Positions 26,642 to 36,260 of a DNA stretch of 64,000 nt are shown in pieces. Source of the stretch: Thalassobacillus devorans (lineage in GTDB: Bacteria; Bacillota; Bacilli; Bacillales; Halobacillaceae). Both the position numbers and the translations under genes were made by a program. Position 1 is the first letter of the stretch. Each line of letters opens with the position of its first letter. Location of the stretch: assembly GCF_900176565.1 (NCBI RefSeq), contig NZ_FXEH01000006.1:992001-1056000 (forward strand). The letters are read 5' to 3'. Below the pieces are notes generated by a model. That model was not told the origin of the DNA. It did no database searches and saw only the letters and a program-made list of their open reading frames with translations.

Positions 26642-27334
26642 ATGGAGGACTTTTCAACCTTTCAAGAGAAAATAGGTATCCACTTCGAAGATATCGAACT
26701 TTTAAAACAAGCATTTACCCATTCATCTTATGTGAATGAGCATCGTAAGACAGAGCGTAAGGATAATGAGCGTCTCGAATTTCTTGGTGACGCTGTGCTG
26801 GAACTTGGTGTCTCCCAGTACCTTTACCGCAAGTACCCGGACATGAGTGAAGGCGAGTTGACGAAACTTCGCGCTTCGATCGTCTGTGAAATCTCTCTCG
26901 TTCGGTTTGCTGATGAACTGAATTTCAGTGAGCTGATCCAATTAGGAAAAGGGGAAGAGATGACAGGCGGTAGAAATCGCCCAGCCTTGCTTGCGGATGT
27001 ATTTGAAGCATTCATTGGTGCTCTTTATCTGGACCAGGGGTATGAGGCAGTCCTTGCCTTTTTGGAGAAATATGTATATCCAAAGGTGAAAAAAGGTGCT
27101 TTTTCGCATGCGATGGATTTCAAAAGCCAATTGCAGGAAGTAGTGCAGCGTGAGAAGAACAGGGTAATCGAATATGAAATCGTGGAGGAACTTGGCCCGG
27201 CCCACAATCGCGAATTCGTGGCCCATGTCCGAATTTCGGATGAAACCGCCGGCATCGGCATCGGCCGCACAAAAAAAGAAGCAGAACAAAAAGCTGCTGA
27301 AGAAGCACTCCGAAAATCAGGAGCATGTAAATAA
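26642..27334 (+). CDS. rnc: Ribonuclease III
   Basis: Double-stranded RNA endonuclease that matures rRNA and other structured RNAs. It has 230 residues. The catalytic domain has the signature [12 protein letters not shown] (43-54) and a second metal site [14 protein letters not shown]. The C-terminal dsRNA-binding domain runs from about 158 to 226 ([10 protein letters not shown] ... [13 protein letters not shown]). It lies in the conserved acpP-rnc-smc-ftsY order. Confidence 0.95.
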   Translation: MEDFSTFQEKIGIHFEDIELLKQAFTHSSYVNEHRKTERKDNERLEFLGDAVLELGVSQYLYRKYPDMSEGELTKLRASIVCEISLVRFADELNFSELIQLGKGEEMTGGRNRPALLADVFEAFIGALYLDQGYEAVLAFLEKYVYPKVKKGAFSHAMDFKSQLQEVVQREKNRVIEYEIVEELGPAHNREFVAHVRISDETAGIGIGRTKKEAEQKAAEEALRKSGACK

Positions 27335-27339
27335 ACAAA

Positions 27340-27470
27340 AGCGCAAGCGCCTTGCTCACCCCCGACAAGCTTAAGACAAGCCTCGCCGTGACGTTCTTTG
27401 TCACAGAGAGGATTGACTTAAGATCTCGAGGGGGTAGGCGCTGGAGCTGGATGAGACTCGCAGCCTAACG
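27340..27470. repeat. Dispersed palindromic repeat downstream of rnc
   Basis: A long imperfect inverted repeat in the gene-free stretch 27335-27651. AGCGCCT (27346-27352) pairs with AGGCGCT (27436-27442), CCCCC with GGGGG, CTTAAG with CTTAAG, and a central GTGAC/GTCAC hairpin caps it. The AGCGCAAGCGCCTTG and GGCGCTGGAGCTGGA edges resemble a repeat I recall from other Bacillaceae; this was not searched. The rest of the stretch holds a terminator and one copy of a 37-bp repeat. Confidence 0.65.
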
Positions 27471-27512
27471 TTGTCCACAGAAAGACAAGTTTATAATTTC
27501 CTAATCTGTAAC

Positions 27513-27545
27513 AAAGCCGCGCAATTGCTGCGCGGCTTTCTGTTG
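27513..27545 (+). terminator. Hairpin terminator downstream of rnc
   Basis: AAAGCCGCGCA pairs with TGCGCGGCTTT around a 5-nt loop, followed by a short imperfect T-rich tract. It is a strong stem with a weak tail. Confidence 0.7.
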
Positions 27546-27580
27546 CACTTTAAGAAAAATTAATTTTGTTAAAAGATTAA
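27544..27580. repeat. 37-bp AT-rich repeat, copy A
   Basis: This 37-bp stretch differs at four positions from 37511-37547. Both begin TG(C/T)ACTTTAAGAAAA and lie immediately after a terminator. No coding potential; function unknown. Confidence 0.6.
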
Positions 27581-27651
27581 AGCATAAGAAAGTACGAAGG
27601 CTTTCGCCATAAGTTATTGGCGACAAGCCCAGTCTTTCTAAGCTTTCGATA

Positions 27652-27873
27652 TTATTTCCGGTAGTTGCCTAACTCTTCGACAAATGCCTGTGTCTCTGAG
27701 ACACTTAGCTGTCCCTTCGTAACAATCATGTCATGCAGAGATTTGATTTCATCATAATTGTCCAGGTCATAGTCAGCAGGGTCCATGATCGAACGGTTGA
27801 CTACCTGCAGACGGTCAGCCAGGTCATTAATGATCGTTTCTAAGTTTTTTTGCGTGGGTTCATTCAAGCTCAC
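27652..27873 (-). CDS. yfkK: DUF1128/UPF0435 family protein (YfkK-like)
   Basis: Small cytosolic protein of 73 residues with no known biochemical role. The composition and blocks RLQVVNRSIMDPADYDLDNY and ETQAFVEELGNYRK match the UPF0435 family. The start is GTG at 27873 with TGAGGAGGAATC upstream on the minus strand. It is the only minus-strand gene among the core genes here and diverges from smc. In B. subtilis yfkK is elsewhere, so its place here is a lineage-specific insertion. Confidence 0.8.
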   Translation of the reverse strand: MSLNEPTQKNLETIINDLADRLQVVNRSIMDPADYDLDNYDEIKSLHDMIVTKGQLSVSETQAFVEELGNYRK

Positions 27874-27996
27874 GACGATTCCTCCTCATTGCGGGGTTGT
27901 TTGGCTTCTTCTATAGCCTTAATGTTTATGATAAAATAAATGAGTTGAAATGCAAGCTTAAAACTACAGGAAAGTTAATTACATAGGAGGATGCAG

Positions 27997-30900
27997 ATGT
28001 TCCTCAAACGTTTAGATACCATTGGATTCAAATCTTTTGCCGAAAGGGTCACCGTTGATTTTGTGCCAGGTGTCACTTCAGTAGTCGGACCGAATGGAAG
28101 CGGGAAAAGTAATATTACCGATGCCATCCGCTGGGTGCTCGGTGAACAATCCGCCCGGTCCCTTCGCGGCAGTAAGATGGAAGACATCATATTTGCCGGA
28201 AGTGATACGAGAAATGCCCTGAACATGGCGGAAGTCACGCTGACATTGGATAACGAAGATCAGACATTGCCGCTTGATTACCAGGAGGTCAGTGTTACCC
28301 GTAGGGTCTATCGATCGGGTGAAAGTGCTTTTTATATAAATAAACAGCCTTGCCGCCTCAAAGATATCGTCGATCTGTTTATGGATTCTGGCTTAGGCCG
28401 GGAAGCCTTTTCCATTATCAGCCAGGGAAAAGTAGAGGAAATTTTAAGTTCGAAAGCGGAAGAACGGCGCAGTATTTTTGAAGAAGCTGCCGGGGTGCTG
28501 AAATACAAACAGCGTAAGAAAAAGGCAGAATACAAGCTGGCCGAAACACAGGAAAACCTGAACAGAGTGGAAGATATCATTCATGAGATAGAAGGTCAGC
28601 TCGAACCATTAAAAGAACAGGCGGCCATTGCGAAAGATTATCTGGAGAAAAAAGAGGAATTGAAACACGTAGAGATATCTCTATTAATCGCACAAATAGA
28701 AACGTTGAACAACGAATGGCAGGACTTATTGGACAACCTGGAAGAAATGAAAGGGAAAGAAGCTGAAATCAGGGCTGCTATCGAACAGAAAGAAACCGTA
28801 GTGGAAAAAGAGCGAGACCAGGTATTGGTCTTGGATGAATCGATAGAAAAGCTGCAAGAGAAACTGCTCACCCTGACTCAAGAGCTGGAGAATCTCGAAG
28901 GAAAAAAGCAGCTCGTCAAAGAACAATTCAAGCATTTTGAAGAGAATAAAGTGAAGCTGGAAGAAGAGTTTACTCAGCTGTCGTCCCGTCTGGAGCAGAC
29001 GAAAGCAGTGTGTGAAAAACACGAAGCAGAACTAAAAGAAAGAAAAAAACAGCAAGCAGAAACAAGAAAAGCTTATAAAGAAACAACCAGACAGCTGGAG
29101 CTGGAGAGTCAGGATATCGGAGAACAGATTGAAGAGCTGAAAGGTGACTATATTGAATTATTGAATGAACAGGCTGCCAAACGAAATGAAAAGCAGTCGG
29201 TTTCCCGACAGCTGGATCAAATCGGCTCAAAAAGTGAAGTGCAAAGAGATAAATTCAAAGATATGCGTGAAGAAAGGGAGCGGTTGATTGCCAGAAAAGA
29301 AGAGATCGAACAGGAAGTCAACCACATCTCCGAACAGCGTGTAAAAAAAGAGCAGCAACTGACCGCACTGGAAGAAAAACTGAACACCAGCCAAACCAGA
29401 TACCAGGAGTTGCAAAGCAAACTTTATCAAGGGTACCAATATGTCGAAAAGCTGAAATCCAAGAAAGAAATGCTGGAAGAAATGAAAGAGGATTTCTCCG
29501 GGTATTTCCAAGGTGTTAAAGAAGTATTGAAAGCGAGAGAACAGCAATACATCCAGGGGATTGAAGGTGCAGTCCTTGAGTTAATCGATGTCCCTGGCGA
29601 TTTAATTACAGCTATCGAGACAGCGTTGGGCGCACAGGCGCAGCATGTCATCATGACCAATGAATCTGCTGCCCGTCAGGCGATCCACTGGCTTCGTCAG
29701 CATAATAAAGGGAGAGCGACATTCCTGCCGCTGGAAACAATCCAGCCCCGATTTATTCCTGCAGATATGACGGCTCGAATTAACAGCCAGCCTGGGTTTG
29801 TAGGAGTAGCTGCTGATTTGGTTGATTTTAACCATCAATACGACCGGGCCATTCGTCACCTTCTGGGTCACATTGTCATCGCGGAAGATTTAGAGACAGC
29901 AAACAAATTGGCACAAACGATGCAGCGGCGCTTCCGCATTGTTACATTAGAAGGAGACGTTATCAATCCAGGCGGAGCGATGACTGGAGGAGCAAAAAAG
30001 AAAACAAATCAGTCCTTGTTTACGAGAGAAAGAGAATTGCAGGAACTGCATGATAAACTGTCCACTTTTGATAAGAAAACAAGGGCTGCAGAACAAGAAA
30101 TGCAGCAATTAAAGCGAATGAACGAAGAACAGAAGGAAACATTGCAGGAACTCCGTGTTTCTAAAGACAATTTAAAAGAACAGGAGCAGGAAAAGCGGGC
30201 AGTCCTTCGTGAAGTCCAAGTGAAGCATGATAACGTAAATGATCAATTGGTGCTGTTTGATCAGGACCAGGAACAATACGAACAGGACCGTGATCAATTA
30301 AAAGCTCGTCTGGCTGATCTGGCTCTTGAGCTGGAGGATCTGGAAGTACAATTGACAAAGGCTCAACAGCAAATCGATACGTTAACAGAAGCGGAAAAAC
30401 AACAGTCCGAAAACGAAGAAAGTTTGAAAGCCAGGCAGCATGAGTTGCAGGTCAAACTCACAGAGCAAGATTCTGATGTGAAATATCATCAGGAGAAGTG
30501 GCAAGGACTGAAAGAACAAATAGCCGAACTGGAACAAAGCCTGGAAGAAAACCGTCAGCAGTACAGCCAGTTGATGGATATAGCCAACAATAAACAGACA
30601 GAAGCCGAATTAGAAGCCTCTATTCAGGATAAAAAGTCCGACAAAGAAGAGACAGCAGCCCAAATCGCTAGCCAAAGAAATAAAAGGAACGAACATGCCG
30701 AGCATATTAAACAGAAAGACCAGGAATTGAAAGAGCAAAATCGTACCCATCATCACTATGTTCAGGACATCCAGGATAAAGAGGTCAAAGCGAACCGAAT
30801 GGATGTTGAACTTGAAAACATGCTTGGGTATTTACAAAAAGAATATTTCCTTACTTTTGAACGCGCACAGCAGGAATATGAACGTGCAGCTGATATTAAT

Positions 30901-31563
30901 GCCAGCACGACGAAAGTAAAATTGATCAAGCGTGCGATTGATGAGCTGGGGAATGTCAATCTGGGTGCCATTGATGAATTTGATCGTATCCAGGAACGCT
31001 ATCAGTTTTTGAAAGACCAACAGGCGGACCTGAACGAAGCGAAAGATACACTTTATTCTGTCATTTCTGAAATGGATGGGGAAATGCATCGCAGGTTCGA
31101 AGAGACATTCACTCAGATTAAACAGGAGTTCTCCGTCGTTTTCACCGAGTTATTCGGCGGTGGACGAGCCGACCTTCGTTTGACGGACCCTGACAATATG
31201 CTTGAAACTGGTGTGGATATTGTAGCGCAGCCACCGGGCAAGAAGCTTCAAAATCTCAGTCTATTGTCAGGGGGCGAGCGTGCGTTGACGGCCATCGCTC
31301 TGCTATTCGCTATCCTTAGGGTTCGCCCTGTACCGTTCTGTGTGCTGGATGAAGTAGAAGCGGCACTGGATGATGCCAATGTGGACCGGTTCGCCCGTTA
31401 TTTGAAAGTATTCAGTGAAAAGACACAATTTATCGTCATAACTCACCGGAAAGGCACGATGGAAGAATCGGATGTGCTTTACGGTGTTACGATGCAGGAA
31501 TCCGGCGTTTCGAAGCTGGTTTCTGTGAGATTAGAAGAATCGGCCGACTTATTAGAAGTATAG
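27997..31563 (+). CDS. smc: Chromosome partition protein SMC
   Basis: Condensin ATPase of 1188 residues. The start is ATG 27997 (MFLKRLDTIGFKSF), 6 nt after AGGAGG; the upstream ATG at 27991 touches the ribosome site. Walker A is GPNGSGKSN (31-39). Two long coiled-coil arms rich in Glu, Lys and Gln flank the hinge at about 510-670 (GAVLELIDVPGDLITAIETALG onward). The C-terminal head has the LSGGERALTAIALLFAI signature and Walker B VLDEVEAALDD. It works with ScpA and ScpB. It precedes ftsY by 13 bp. Confidence 0.96.
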   Translation: MFLKRLDTIGFKSFAERVTVDFVPGVTSVVGPNGSGKSNITDAIRWVLGEQSARSLRGSKMEDIIFAGSDTRNALNMAEVTLTLDNEDQTLPLDYQEVSVTRRVYRSGESAFYINKQPCRLKDIVDLFMDSGLGREAFSIISQGKVEEILSSKAEERRSIFEEAAGVLKYKQRKKKAEYKLAETQENLNRVEDIIHEIEGQLEPLKEQAAIAKDYLEKKEELKHVEISLLIAQIETLNNEWQDLLDNLEEMKGKEAEIRAAIEQKETVVEKERDQVLVLDESIEKLQEKLLTLTQELENLEGKKQLVKEQFKHFEENKVKLEEEFTQLSSRLEQTKAVCEKHEAELKERKKQQAETRKAYKETTRQLELESQDIGEQIEELKGDYIELLNEQAAKRNEKQSVSRQLDQIGSKSEVQRDKFKDMREERERLIARKEEIEQEVNHISEQRVKKEQQLTALEEKLNTSQTRYQELQSKLYQGYQYVEKLKSKKEMLEEMKEDFSGYFQGVKEVLKAREQQYIQGIEGAVLELIDVPGDLITAIETALGAQAQHVIMTNESAARQAIHWLRQHNKGRATFLPLETIQPRFIPADMTARINSQPGFVGVAADLVDFNHQYDRAIRHLLGHIVIAEDLETANKLAQTMQRRFRIVTLEGDVINPGGAMTGGAKKKTNQSLFTRERELQELHDKLSTFDKKTRAAEQEMQQLKRMNEEQKETLQELRVSKDNLKEQEQEKRAVLREVQVKHDNVNDQLVLFDQDQEQYEQDRDQLKARLADLALELEDLEVQLTKAQQQIDTLTEAEKQQSENEESLKARQHELQVKLTEQDSDVKYHQEKWQGLKEQIAELEQSLEENRQQYSQLMDIANNKQTEAELEASIQDKKSDKEETAAQIASQRNKRNEHAEHIKQKDQELKEQNRTHHHYVQDIQDKEVKANRMDVELENMLGYLQKEYFLTFERAQQEYERAADINASTTKVKLIKRAIDELGNVNLGAIDEFDRIQERYQFLKDQQADLNEAKDTLYSVISEMDGEMHRRFEETFTQIKQEFSVVFTELFGGGRADLRLTDPDNMLETGVDIVAQPPGKKLQNLSLLSGGERALTAIALLFAILRVRPVPFCVLDEVEAALDDANVDRFARYLKVFSEKTQFIVITHRKGTMEESDVLYGVTMQESGVSKLVSVRLEESADLLEV

Positions 31564-31576
31564 AAAGGAAGGTTGG

Positions 31577-32899
31577 ATGAGCTTTTTCAAGAAGTTAAAG
31601 GACAAATTCATTTTAGATCCTTTTGAGCAAGATTTGAAAGAAATGGAGAAAGAGCAGGCAGAGGAGCTGGAAGAACAACATTCAGATATGGAAGAAACAG
31701 AAACGCCAGAAGAAGCTATGCCTCAAGAAACAGACTCTCTACCTGATGATCAACCAGTTGTGGAGGAAGAGAAAGAAATCGAGGAAGAGGACACCGCTGA
31801 AGAACCTGTAAAACAATTGGATACTACCCCAGAGACAAAAGAGCAGCTCGAAGAGCCAGAGGCTGCCCCTTCCCTTCCTGTAGAAGAGGAGACGCCTCAG
31901 GTGGAAGAGCCGGAAGCAGACCCTTCTGCACGAGAGAAATCAATTGCAGCTAAGTTCCGTATAGGTTTGACAAAAACGAGAGACTCCTTCTCTGGAAGGA
32001 TTAATGACCTGGTTGCCCGCTACCGCACAGTTGATGAAGATTTTTTCGAGGATTTAGAAGAAATCCTAATTTCTGCTGATGTCGGCGTCACCACGGTAAT
32101 GGAAATGATTGATGAACTGGAAATGGAAGTAAAAAGACGAAATATCAAAGATACGAAACAGGTAAGGGAAGTTATTTCCGAGAAGCTTGTTGAAATCTAT
32201 TATGGCGATGACGACAGCGAAGAAATGGAAGAGTTGAATATTAATCATGATGGATTGTCGATCGTCCTGTTTGTCGGAGTTAACGGCGTCGGAAAAACGA
32301 CTACGATTGGTAAACTCGCCCACCAGTTAAAAAGCGAAGGAAAAAATGTCATGCTTGCCGCAGGGGATACGTTCCGTGCCGGGGCCATTGAACAGCTGGA
32401 TGCCTGGGGTGAGCGAGTCGGCGTTAATGTCGTGAAGCATAGTGCCGGAAGTGACCCGGCTGCAGTCATTTTTGATGCCATCCAGGCAGCCAAATCCCGG
32501 AACGCAGACGTACTGCTATGTGATACTGCCGGACGACTTCAGAATAAAGTCAATCTGATGAATGAATTAGCTAAAGTGAAACGTGTCATCGAGCGAGAAG
32601 TACCAACTGCTCCTCATGAAGTGCTCCTTGTGCTGGATGCGACTACGGGACAGAATGCAATGATCCAGGCGAAGACCTTCTCGGAAGCTACTGATGTATC
32701 GGGAATTGTGTTGACGAAACTCGATGGTACAGCTAAAGGGGGAATTGTGCTTGCGATTCGTAATGAGCTGGAGATTCCTGTTAAACTGGTAGGGCTTGGT
32801 GAGAAAGTGACCGACCTTCAACCGTTTGATGCTCATGCATTCGTCTATGGCCTGTTCGCTGATATGGTGGAAGGTCATGACGAAGAAAAAGAGCAGTGA
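31577..32899 (+). CDS. ftsY: Signal recognition particle receptor FtsY
   Basis: SRP-receptor GTPase at the membrane, 440 residues. It has an unusually long acidic N-terminal region (about residues 15-130, rich in Glu, Asp and Pro), then the four-helix N domain and the G domain with [15 protein letters not shown] (about 233-247), DTAGR and [11 protein letters not shown]. subtilis FtsY is near 330 residues, so about 110 extra residues are in the acidic extension, as in E. coli FtsY. Confidence 0.95.
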   Translation: MSFFKKLKDKFILDPFEQDLKEMEKEQAEELEEQHSDMEETETPEEAMPQETDSLPDDQPVVEEEKEIEEEDTAEEPVKQLDTTPETKEQLEEPEAAPSLPVEEETPQVEEPEADPSAREKSIAAKFRIGLTKTRDSFSGRINDLVARYRTVDEDFFEDLEEILISADVGVTTVMEMIDELEMEVKRRNIKDTKQVREVISEKLVEIYYGDDDSEEMEELNINHDGLSIVLFVGVNGVGKTTTIGKLAHQLKSEGKNVMLAAGDTFRAGAIEQLDAWGERVGVNVVKHSAGSDPAAVIFDAIQAAKSRNADVLLCDTAGRLQNKVNLMNELAKVKRVIEREVPTAPHEVLLVLDATTGQNAMIQAKTFSEATDVSGIVLTKLDGTAKGGIVLAIRNELEIPVKLVGLGEKVTDLQPFDAHAFVYGLFADMVEGHDEEKEQ

Positions 32900-32902
32900 T
32901 GC

Positions 32903-32932
32903 TTGACAGCTATGCCTTTCATTCTGTAATAT
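32903..32932 (+). promoter_or_regulatory. Sigma-A promoter of ylxM-ffh
   Basis: A perfect TTGACA (32903-32908), an 18-bp spacer and TAATAT (32927-32932). ATGCCTTT and AAAGGCAT around it form an inverted repeat that could act as operator or as ftsY 3' hairpin. Confidence 0.65.
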
Positions 32933-32974
32933 TCATATATGTAAAGGCATTTCACTTAACAAGGAGTGGTTGCC

Positions 32975-33295
32975 GTGCTGGAGAAGACGACCAGAATTAA
33001 TTATCTTTTTGATTTTTATCAGACGTTGCTGACACCTAAACAACGGAACTATATGGAATTGTATTATTTAGAAGATTATTCTCTTGGTGAAATCTCTGAG
33101 ACATTCCATGTCTCGAGGCAGGCTGTCTACGATAATATCCGCCGTACAGAAGCCATGCTGGAAGAATACGAAGAAAAATTGAACTTGTATGCGAAGTTCC
33201 AGGAACGGCAGCAATTGATTGAAGAACTGCAAGGTAAACTCACAGATCAGAAAGAAGTTCTGGATTCACTCGAACGATTAAAAGAATTAGATTAG
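32975..33295 (+). CDS. ylxM: YlxM, SRP-associated helix-turn-helix protein
   Basis: Small protein of 106 residues in the UPF0122 family. Start GTG 32975 ([15 protein letters not shown]) is 8 nt after AAGGAG; GTG 32966 overlaps that site. The sigma-70 region-4-like helix-turn-helix ([23 protein letters not shown]) spans about residues 35-60 and a coiled coil follows. It always precedes ffh. In streptococci it modulates SRP GTPase activity; its role in Bacillus is less clear. Confidence 0.92.
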   Translation: MLEKTTRINYLFDFYQTLLTPKQRNYMELYYLEDYSLGEISETFHVSRQAVYDNIRRTEAMLEEYEEKLNLYAKFQERQQLIEELQGKLTDQKEVLDSLERLKELD

Positions 33296-33308
33296 GAGGG
33301 CTCCTTCT

Positions 33309-34652
33309 ATGGCATTTGAAGGTTTAGCCGACCGTTTACAAAATACAATCCAACGGATCAAAGGTAAAGGGAAGGTAACCGAACAAGATGTAAAAGAAAT
33401 GACCCGGGAAGTCCGTCTTGCCCTCCTTGAGGCAGACGTCAACTTCAAGGTCGTCAAAGACTTTGTCAAACGCGTGAAAGAGCGGGCCATCGGTCAGGAA
33501 GTAATGGAAAGCCTGACACCAGGTCAGCAGGTAATCAAAGTGGTTAAAGAAGAATTGACCGATTTGATGGGCGGTGACGAAAGTAAGATCGCAGTTGCGA
33601 AGCGTCCCCCGACCGTCATCATGATGGTCGGTCTTCAAGGTGCCGGTAAGACGACCACTACCGGTAAACTTGCCAATCACCTGCGTAAAAAACACAATCG
33701 TAAACCGTTACTTGTGGCGGCTGACGTTTATCGGCCTGCAGCCATCAATCAGCTTCAGACACTCGGCAAGCAATTGGATTTGCCTGTCTATGCAAAAGGT
33801 ACGGATGCCGATCCGGTTGATATTGCCAATGAAGCGATCGCCGAAGCGAAAGAAAACCACAACGACTACGTTATCATCGATACGGCTGGCCGTCTTCATG
33901 TTGATAGCGATTTGATGGGAGAATTGCAGCAAATCAAAGAAAATGTCCAGCCGGATGAAATCTTCCTTGTCGTCGATGCCATGACCGGGCAGGATGCTGT
34001 CAATGTTGCGGAAAGTTTTGACGAACAGCTGGAAGTCAGTGGTGTTGTATTGACGAAACTCGATGGGGACACCCGTGGCGGTGCCGCATTGTCTATTAAG
34101 GCTGTAACAGGTAAACCGATCAAATTCGCCGGTATGGGTGAAAAGCTCGATCAGTTGGAACCCTTCCATCCTGAGAGGATGGCATCCCGTATTCTGGGTA
34201 TGGGAGATGTACTGACACTGATTGAAAAAGCTCAGGATAGTGTAGATGAAAACCGTGCGAAAGAATTAGAACAGAAAATGCGATCGGCTTCATTCACCTT
34301 TGATGACTTTCTGGAACAAATGGGTCAAGTCCGAAACATGGGACCATTGGATGAATTACTCGATATGATTCCAGGAGCCAACAAGATGAAGGGGCTGAAG
34401 AATGCCCAGATTGACGACAAACAAATCTCGCATGTAGAAGCAATCATCCAGTCGATGACGAAGAAAGAACGGCAGGATCCATCCCTGATGAATGCAAGCC
34501 GTAAACGCCGGATCGCTAAAGGTTCCGGAACATCCGTATCTGAGGTCAACCGACTGCTGAAACAGTTTGAAGAAATGAAGAAAATGATGAAACAAATGAC
34601 CAATATGCAAAAAGGAAAAAAAGGCAAGGGAATGAATTTTCCATTCATGTAA
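33309..34652 (+). CDS. ffh: Signal recognition particle protein Ffh
   Basis: SRP54 GTPase that binds signal sequences and 4.5S/scRNA, 447 residues. The N domain is followed by the G domain with GLQGAGKTTTTGKLA (about 107-121), DTAGR and TKLDGDTRGG. The Met-rich M domain (about 300-447) ends in MKKMMKQMTNMQKGKKGKG. ATG 33309 has an AGGAGG site. It is 13 bp after ylxM, as in related genomes. Confidence 0.96.
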   Translation: MAFEGLADRLQNTIQRIKGKGKVTEQDVKEMTREVRLALLEADVNFKVVKDFVKRVKERAIGQEVMESLTPGQQVIKVVKEELTDLMGGDESKIAVAKRPPTVIMMVGLQGAGKTTTTGKLANHLRKKHNRKPLLVAADVYRPAAINQLQTLGKQLDLPVYAKGTDADPVDIANEAIAEAKENHNDYVIIDTAGRLHVDSDLMGELQQIKENVQPDEIFLVVDAMTGQDAVNVAESFDEQLEVSGVVLTKLDGDTRGGAALSIKAVTGKPIKFAGMGEKLDQLEPFHPERMASRILGMGDVLTLIEKAQDSVDENRAKELEQKMRSASFTFDDFLEQMGQVRNMGPLDELLDMIPGANKMKGLKNAQIDDKQISHVEAIIQSMTKKERQDPSLMNASRKRRIAKGSGTSVSEVNRLLKQFEEMKKMMKQMTNMQKGKKGKGMNFPFM

Positions 34653-34663
34653 TGGAAAAATCC

Positions 34664-34692
34664 TTTACACACAGAAAAACATCTGCTAAAAT
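34664..34692 (+). promoter_or_regulatory. Sigma-A promoter of rpsP
   Basis: TTTACA (34664-34669), a 17-bp spacer and TAAAAT (34687-34692), 45 bp upstream of the rpsP start. Confidence 0.75.
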
Positions 34693-34736
34693 CTAAACTT
34701 GTGCGAAACATTAATAATTTATGGAGGTGCTTAAAG

Positions 34737-35009
34737 ATGGCAGTAAAAATTCGCCTAAAGCGCATGGGATCAAAACGTAACCCATTCTACCGTGTAGTTG
34801 TAGCTGATTCACGTTCTCCTCGTGATGGACGTTTCATTGAACAAATTGGCACATATAATCCAGTAGCAAACCCAGTTGAGGTTGATATTGATGAAGAAAA
34901 AGCTTTGAACTGGATGACTAATGGCGCTAAGCCGAGCGACACGGTTCGTAACCTATTCTCAAATGAAGGCATCATGACGAAGTTCCACGAAGCAAAAAAC
35001 CAAAAGTAA
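34737..35009 (+). CDS. rpsP: 30S ribosomal protein S16
   Basis: Ribosomal protein of 90 residues, starting [13 protein letters not shown] at ATG 34737 with GGAGGTGC upstream; the longer in-frame GTG extension at 34701 is unsupported. [20 protein letters not shown] is the family block. It heads the rpsP-khpA-ylqD-rimM-trmD group. Confidence 0.97.
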   Translation: MAVKIRLKRMGSKRNPFYRVVVADSRSPRDGRFIEQIGTYNPVANPVEVDIDEEKALNWMTNGAKPSDTVRNLFSNEGIMTKFHEAKNQK

Positions 35010-35024
35010 AGTAGTGGTGATACC

Positions 35025-35252
35025 ATGAAAGCCTTGATTGAAACTATTGTCAGTCCGCTTGTCGATCACCCGGAAGACATCCAGGTAGACGTCAAAGAAG
35101 AGGAACGCAAAATCGTTTATCATTTGACGGTCAACCAGGAGGATGTCGGCAAGGTGATTGGAAAGAACGGTCGGATAGCAAAAGCGATCCGGACAGTTGT
35201 TTACGCAGCAGGGTCAGACTCTAAAAAGAGAATTTACTTGGATATCATGTAA
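35025..35252 (+). CDS. khpA: KH-domain RNA-binding protein KhpA (YlqC)
   Basis: Single KH-domain protein of 75 residues. The RNA-binding GKNGR loop (VIGKNGRIAKAIRTVV) lies at about residues 44-59. KhpA pairs with KhpB/Jag in Gram-positives and affects envelope and division. It lies between rpsP and ylqD/rimM, the standard place. Confidence 0.93.
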   Translation: MKALIETIVSPLVDHPEDIQVDVKEEERKIVYHLTVNQEDVGKVIGKNGRIAKAIRTVVYAAGSDSKKRIYLDIM

Positions 35253-35255
35253 TGA

Positions 35256-35286
35256 GGGAGAGGGAGCAATTACCTTTCCCTTTTTT
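35256..35286 (+). terminator. Intrinsic terminator after khpA
   Basis: GGGAGAGG (35256-35263) pairs with CCTTTCCC (35273-35280), including one G-T pair, and is followed by six T residues. It would separate rpsP-khpA from ylqD-rimM-trmD, at least partly. Confidence 0.65.
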
Positions 35287-35353
35287 ACAATTTACTTTTT
35301 ATTTATTGAAGAATGGACACAGAACGGAAGCTTTGAGAAAAAGGGGCAGGAAC

Positions 35354-35740
35354 ATGAAAATTATAAAAAAAATTCCTGTAAAACAAGTACTGACTGCAGA
35401 CAGTAAAAAACAGCTGTCACAAGATTTCCAGTCAAGGTATCAAAGATATGACCGTGAATGCCAGCAGTTGCGTTTTGAACAGCGAAAGCTTGAGAAAAGA
35501 AGTGACATCTCACCAAGTGAAATAGAAAAACGGTTTACACAGGAAATCAAACTTCGCAAAGAAAAGATGAACTGGGTAGAATATAAACTCCAACAACTAG
35601 AAATACTGCCAGAGGGCAGCGAATTGTTCATCGAAGAAGTCGAAGCGATTGTTGAAGTAACCGAAGGTGCCAGATGGGATGAAATATATGAACATCAGAC
35701 AATCGTCATAAAAGATGGAATAGTAATCCAAGCGAGGTAA
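35354..35740 (+). CDS. ylqD: YlqD family protein
   Basis: Protein of 128 residues with no known function. The start is ATG 35354 ([14 protein letters not shown]) with GGGGCAGG before it; the longer frame from 35252 includes the terminator region and is rejected. The middle is a charged coiled coil ([22 protein letters not shown]), and the C-terminus forms a small beta-rich part (VGV-like [14 protein letters not shown]). It always sits between khpA and rimM in Bacilli, hinting at a ribosome-related role, which is inference only. Confidence 0.85.
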   Translation: MKIIKKIPVKQVLTADSKKQLSQDFQSRYQRYDRECQQLRFEQRKLEKRSDISPSEIEKRFTQEIKLRKEKMNWVEYKLQQLEILPEGSELFIEEVEAIVEVTEGARWDEIYEHQTIVIKDGIVIQAR

Positions 35741-35744
35741 TGAA

Positions 35745-36260
35745 ATGGAACAACAGATGTATAATGTAGGGAAAATTGTCAATACGCACGGAATCAAAGG
35801 AGAAGTGAAAGTGATTCGCATCACTGACTTTGACGATAGATTCCAGCCAGGAGCGCCTTTGTATTGGGTGAAGGACGGCGGGAAACCGGAGAAATTGATT
35901 GTCTCCGGTCACCGGGAGCATAAAGGGTTTGATCTGCTTACGTTTGAAGGACTCCCGACCATTAATGATGTCGAGCGCTTAAAGGGCGGCATCCTTCAGA
36001 TTCGGGAGGAGCAGTTGTCGGATTTAGAAGAGGGAGAATATTATTTCCATGAAATTATCGGCTGCCGTGTCTTCCTAATGGATGGAACAGAACTTGGGGA
36101 AGTAAAAGAAATCCTCACCCCCGGAGCGAATGATGTCTGGGTCGTAGAGCGAGAAGGAAAGTCTGATGTCCTTATTCCATATATCGATGATGTCGTGAAA
36201 GAAGTGTATATAGAAGAAGGAAGGATTGTCATTGATCCAATAGAAGGGCTGCTTGACTGA
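35745..36260 (+). CDS. rimM: Ribosome maturation factor RimM
   Basis: 16S processing factor that binds S19 in the 30S head, 171 residues. The N-terminal RimM domain ([17 protein letters not shown]) is followed by a PRC-barrel domain from about residue 95 ([13 protein letters not shown]). The stop shares one base with the trmD start. Confidence 0.95.
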   Translation: MEQQMYNVGKIVNTHGIKGEVKVIRITDFDDRFQPGAPLYWVKDGGKPEKLIVSGHREHKGFDLLTFEGLPTINDVERLKGGILQIREEQLSDLEEGEYYFHEIIGCRVFLMDGTELGEVKEILTPGANDVWVVEREGKSDVLIPYIDDVVKEVYIEEGRIVIDPIEGLLD

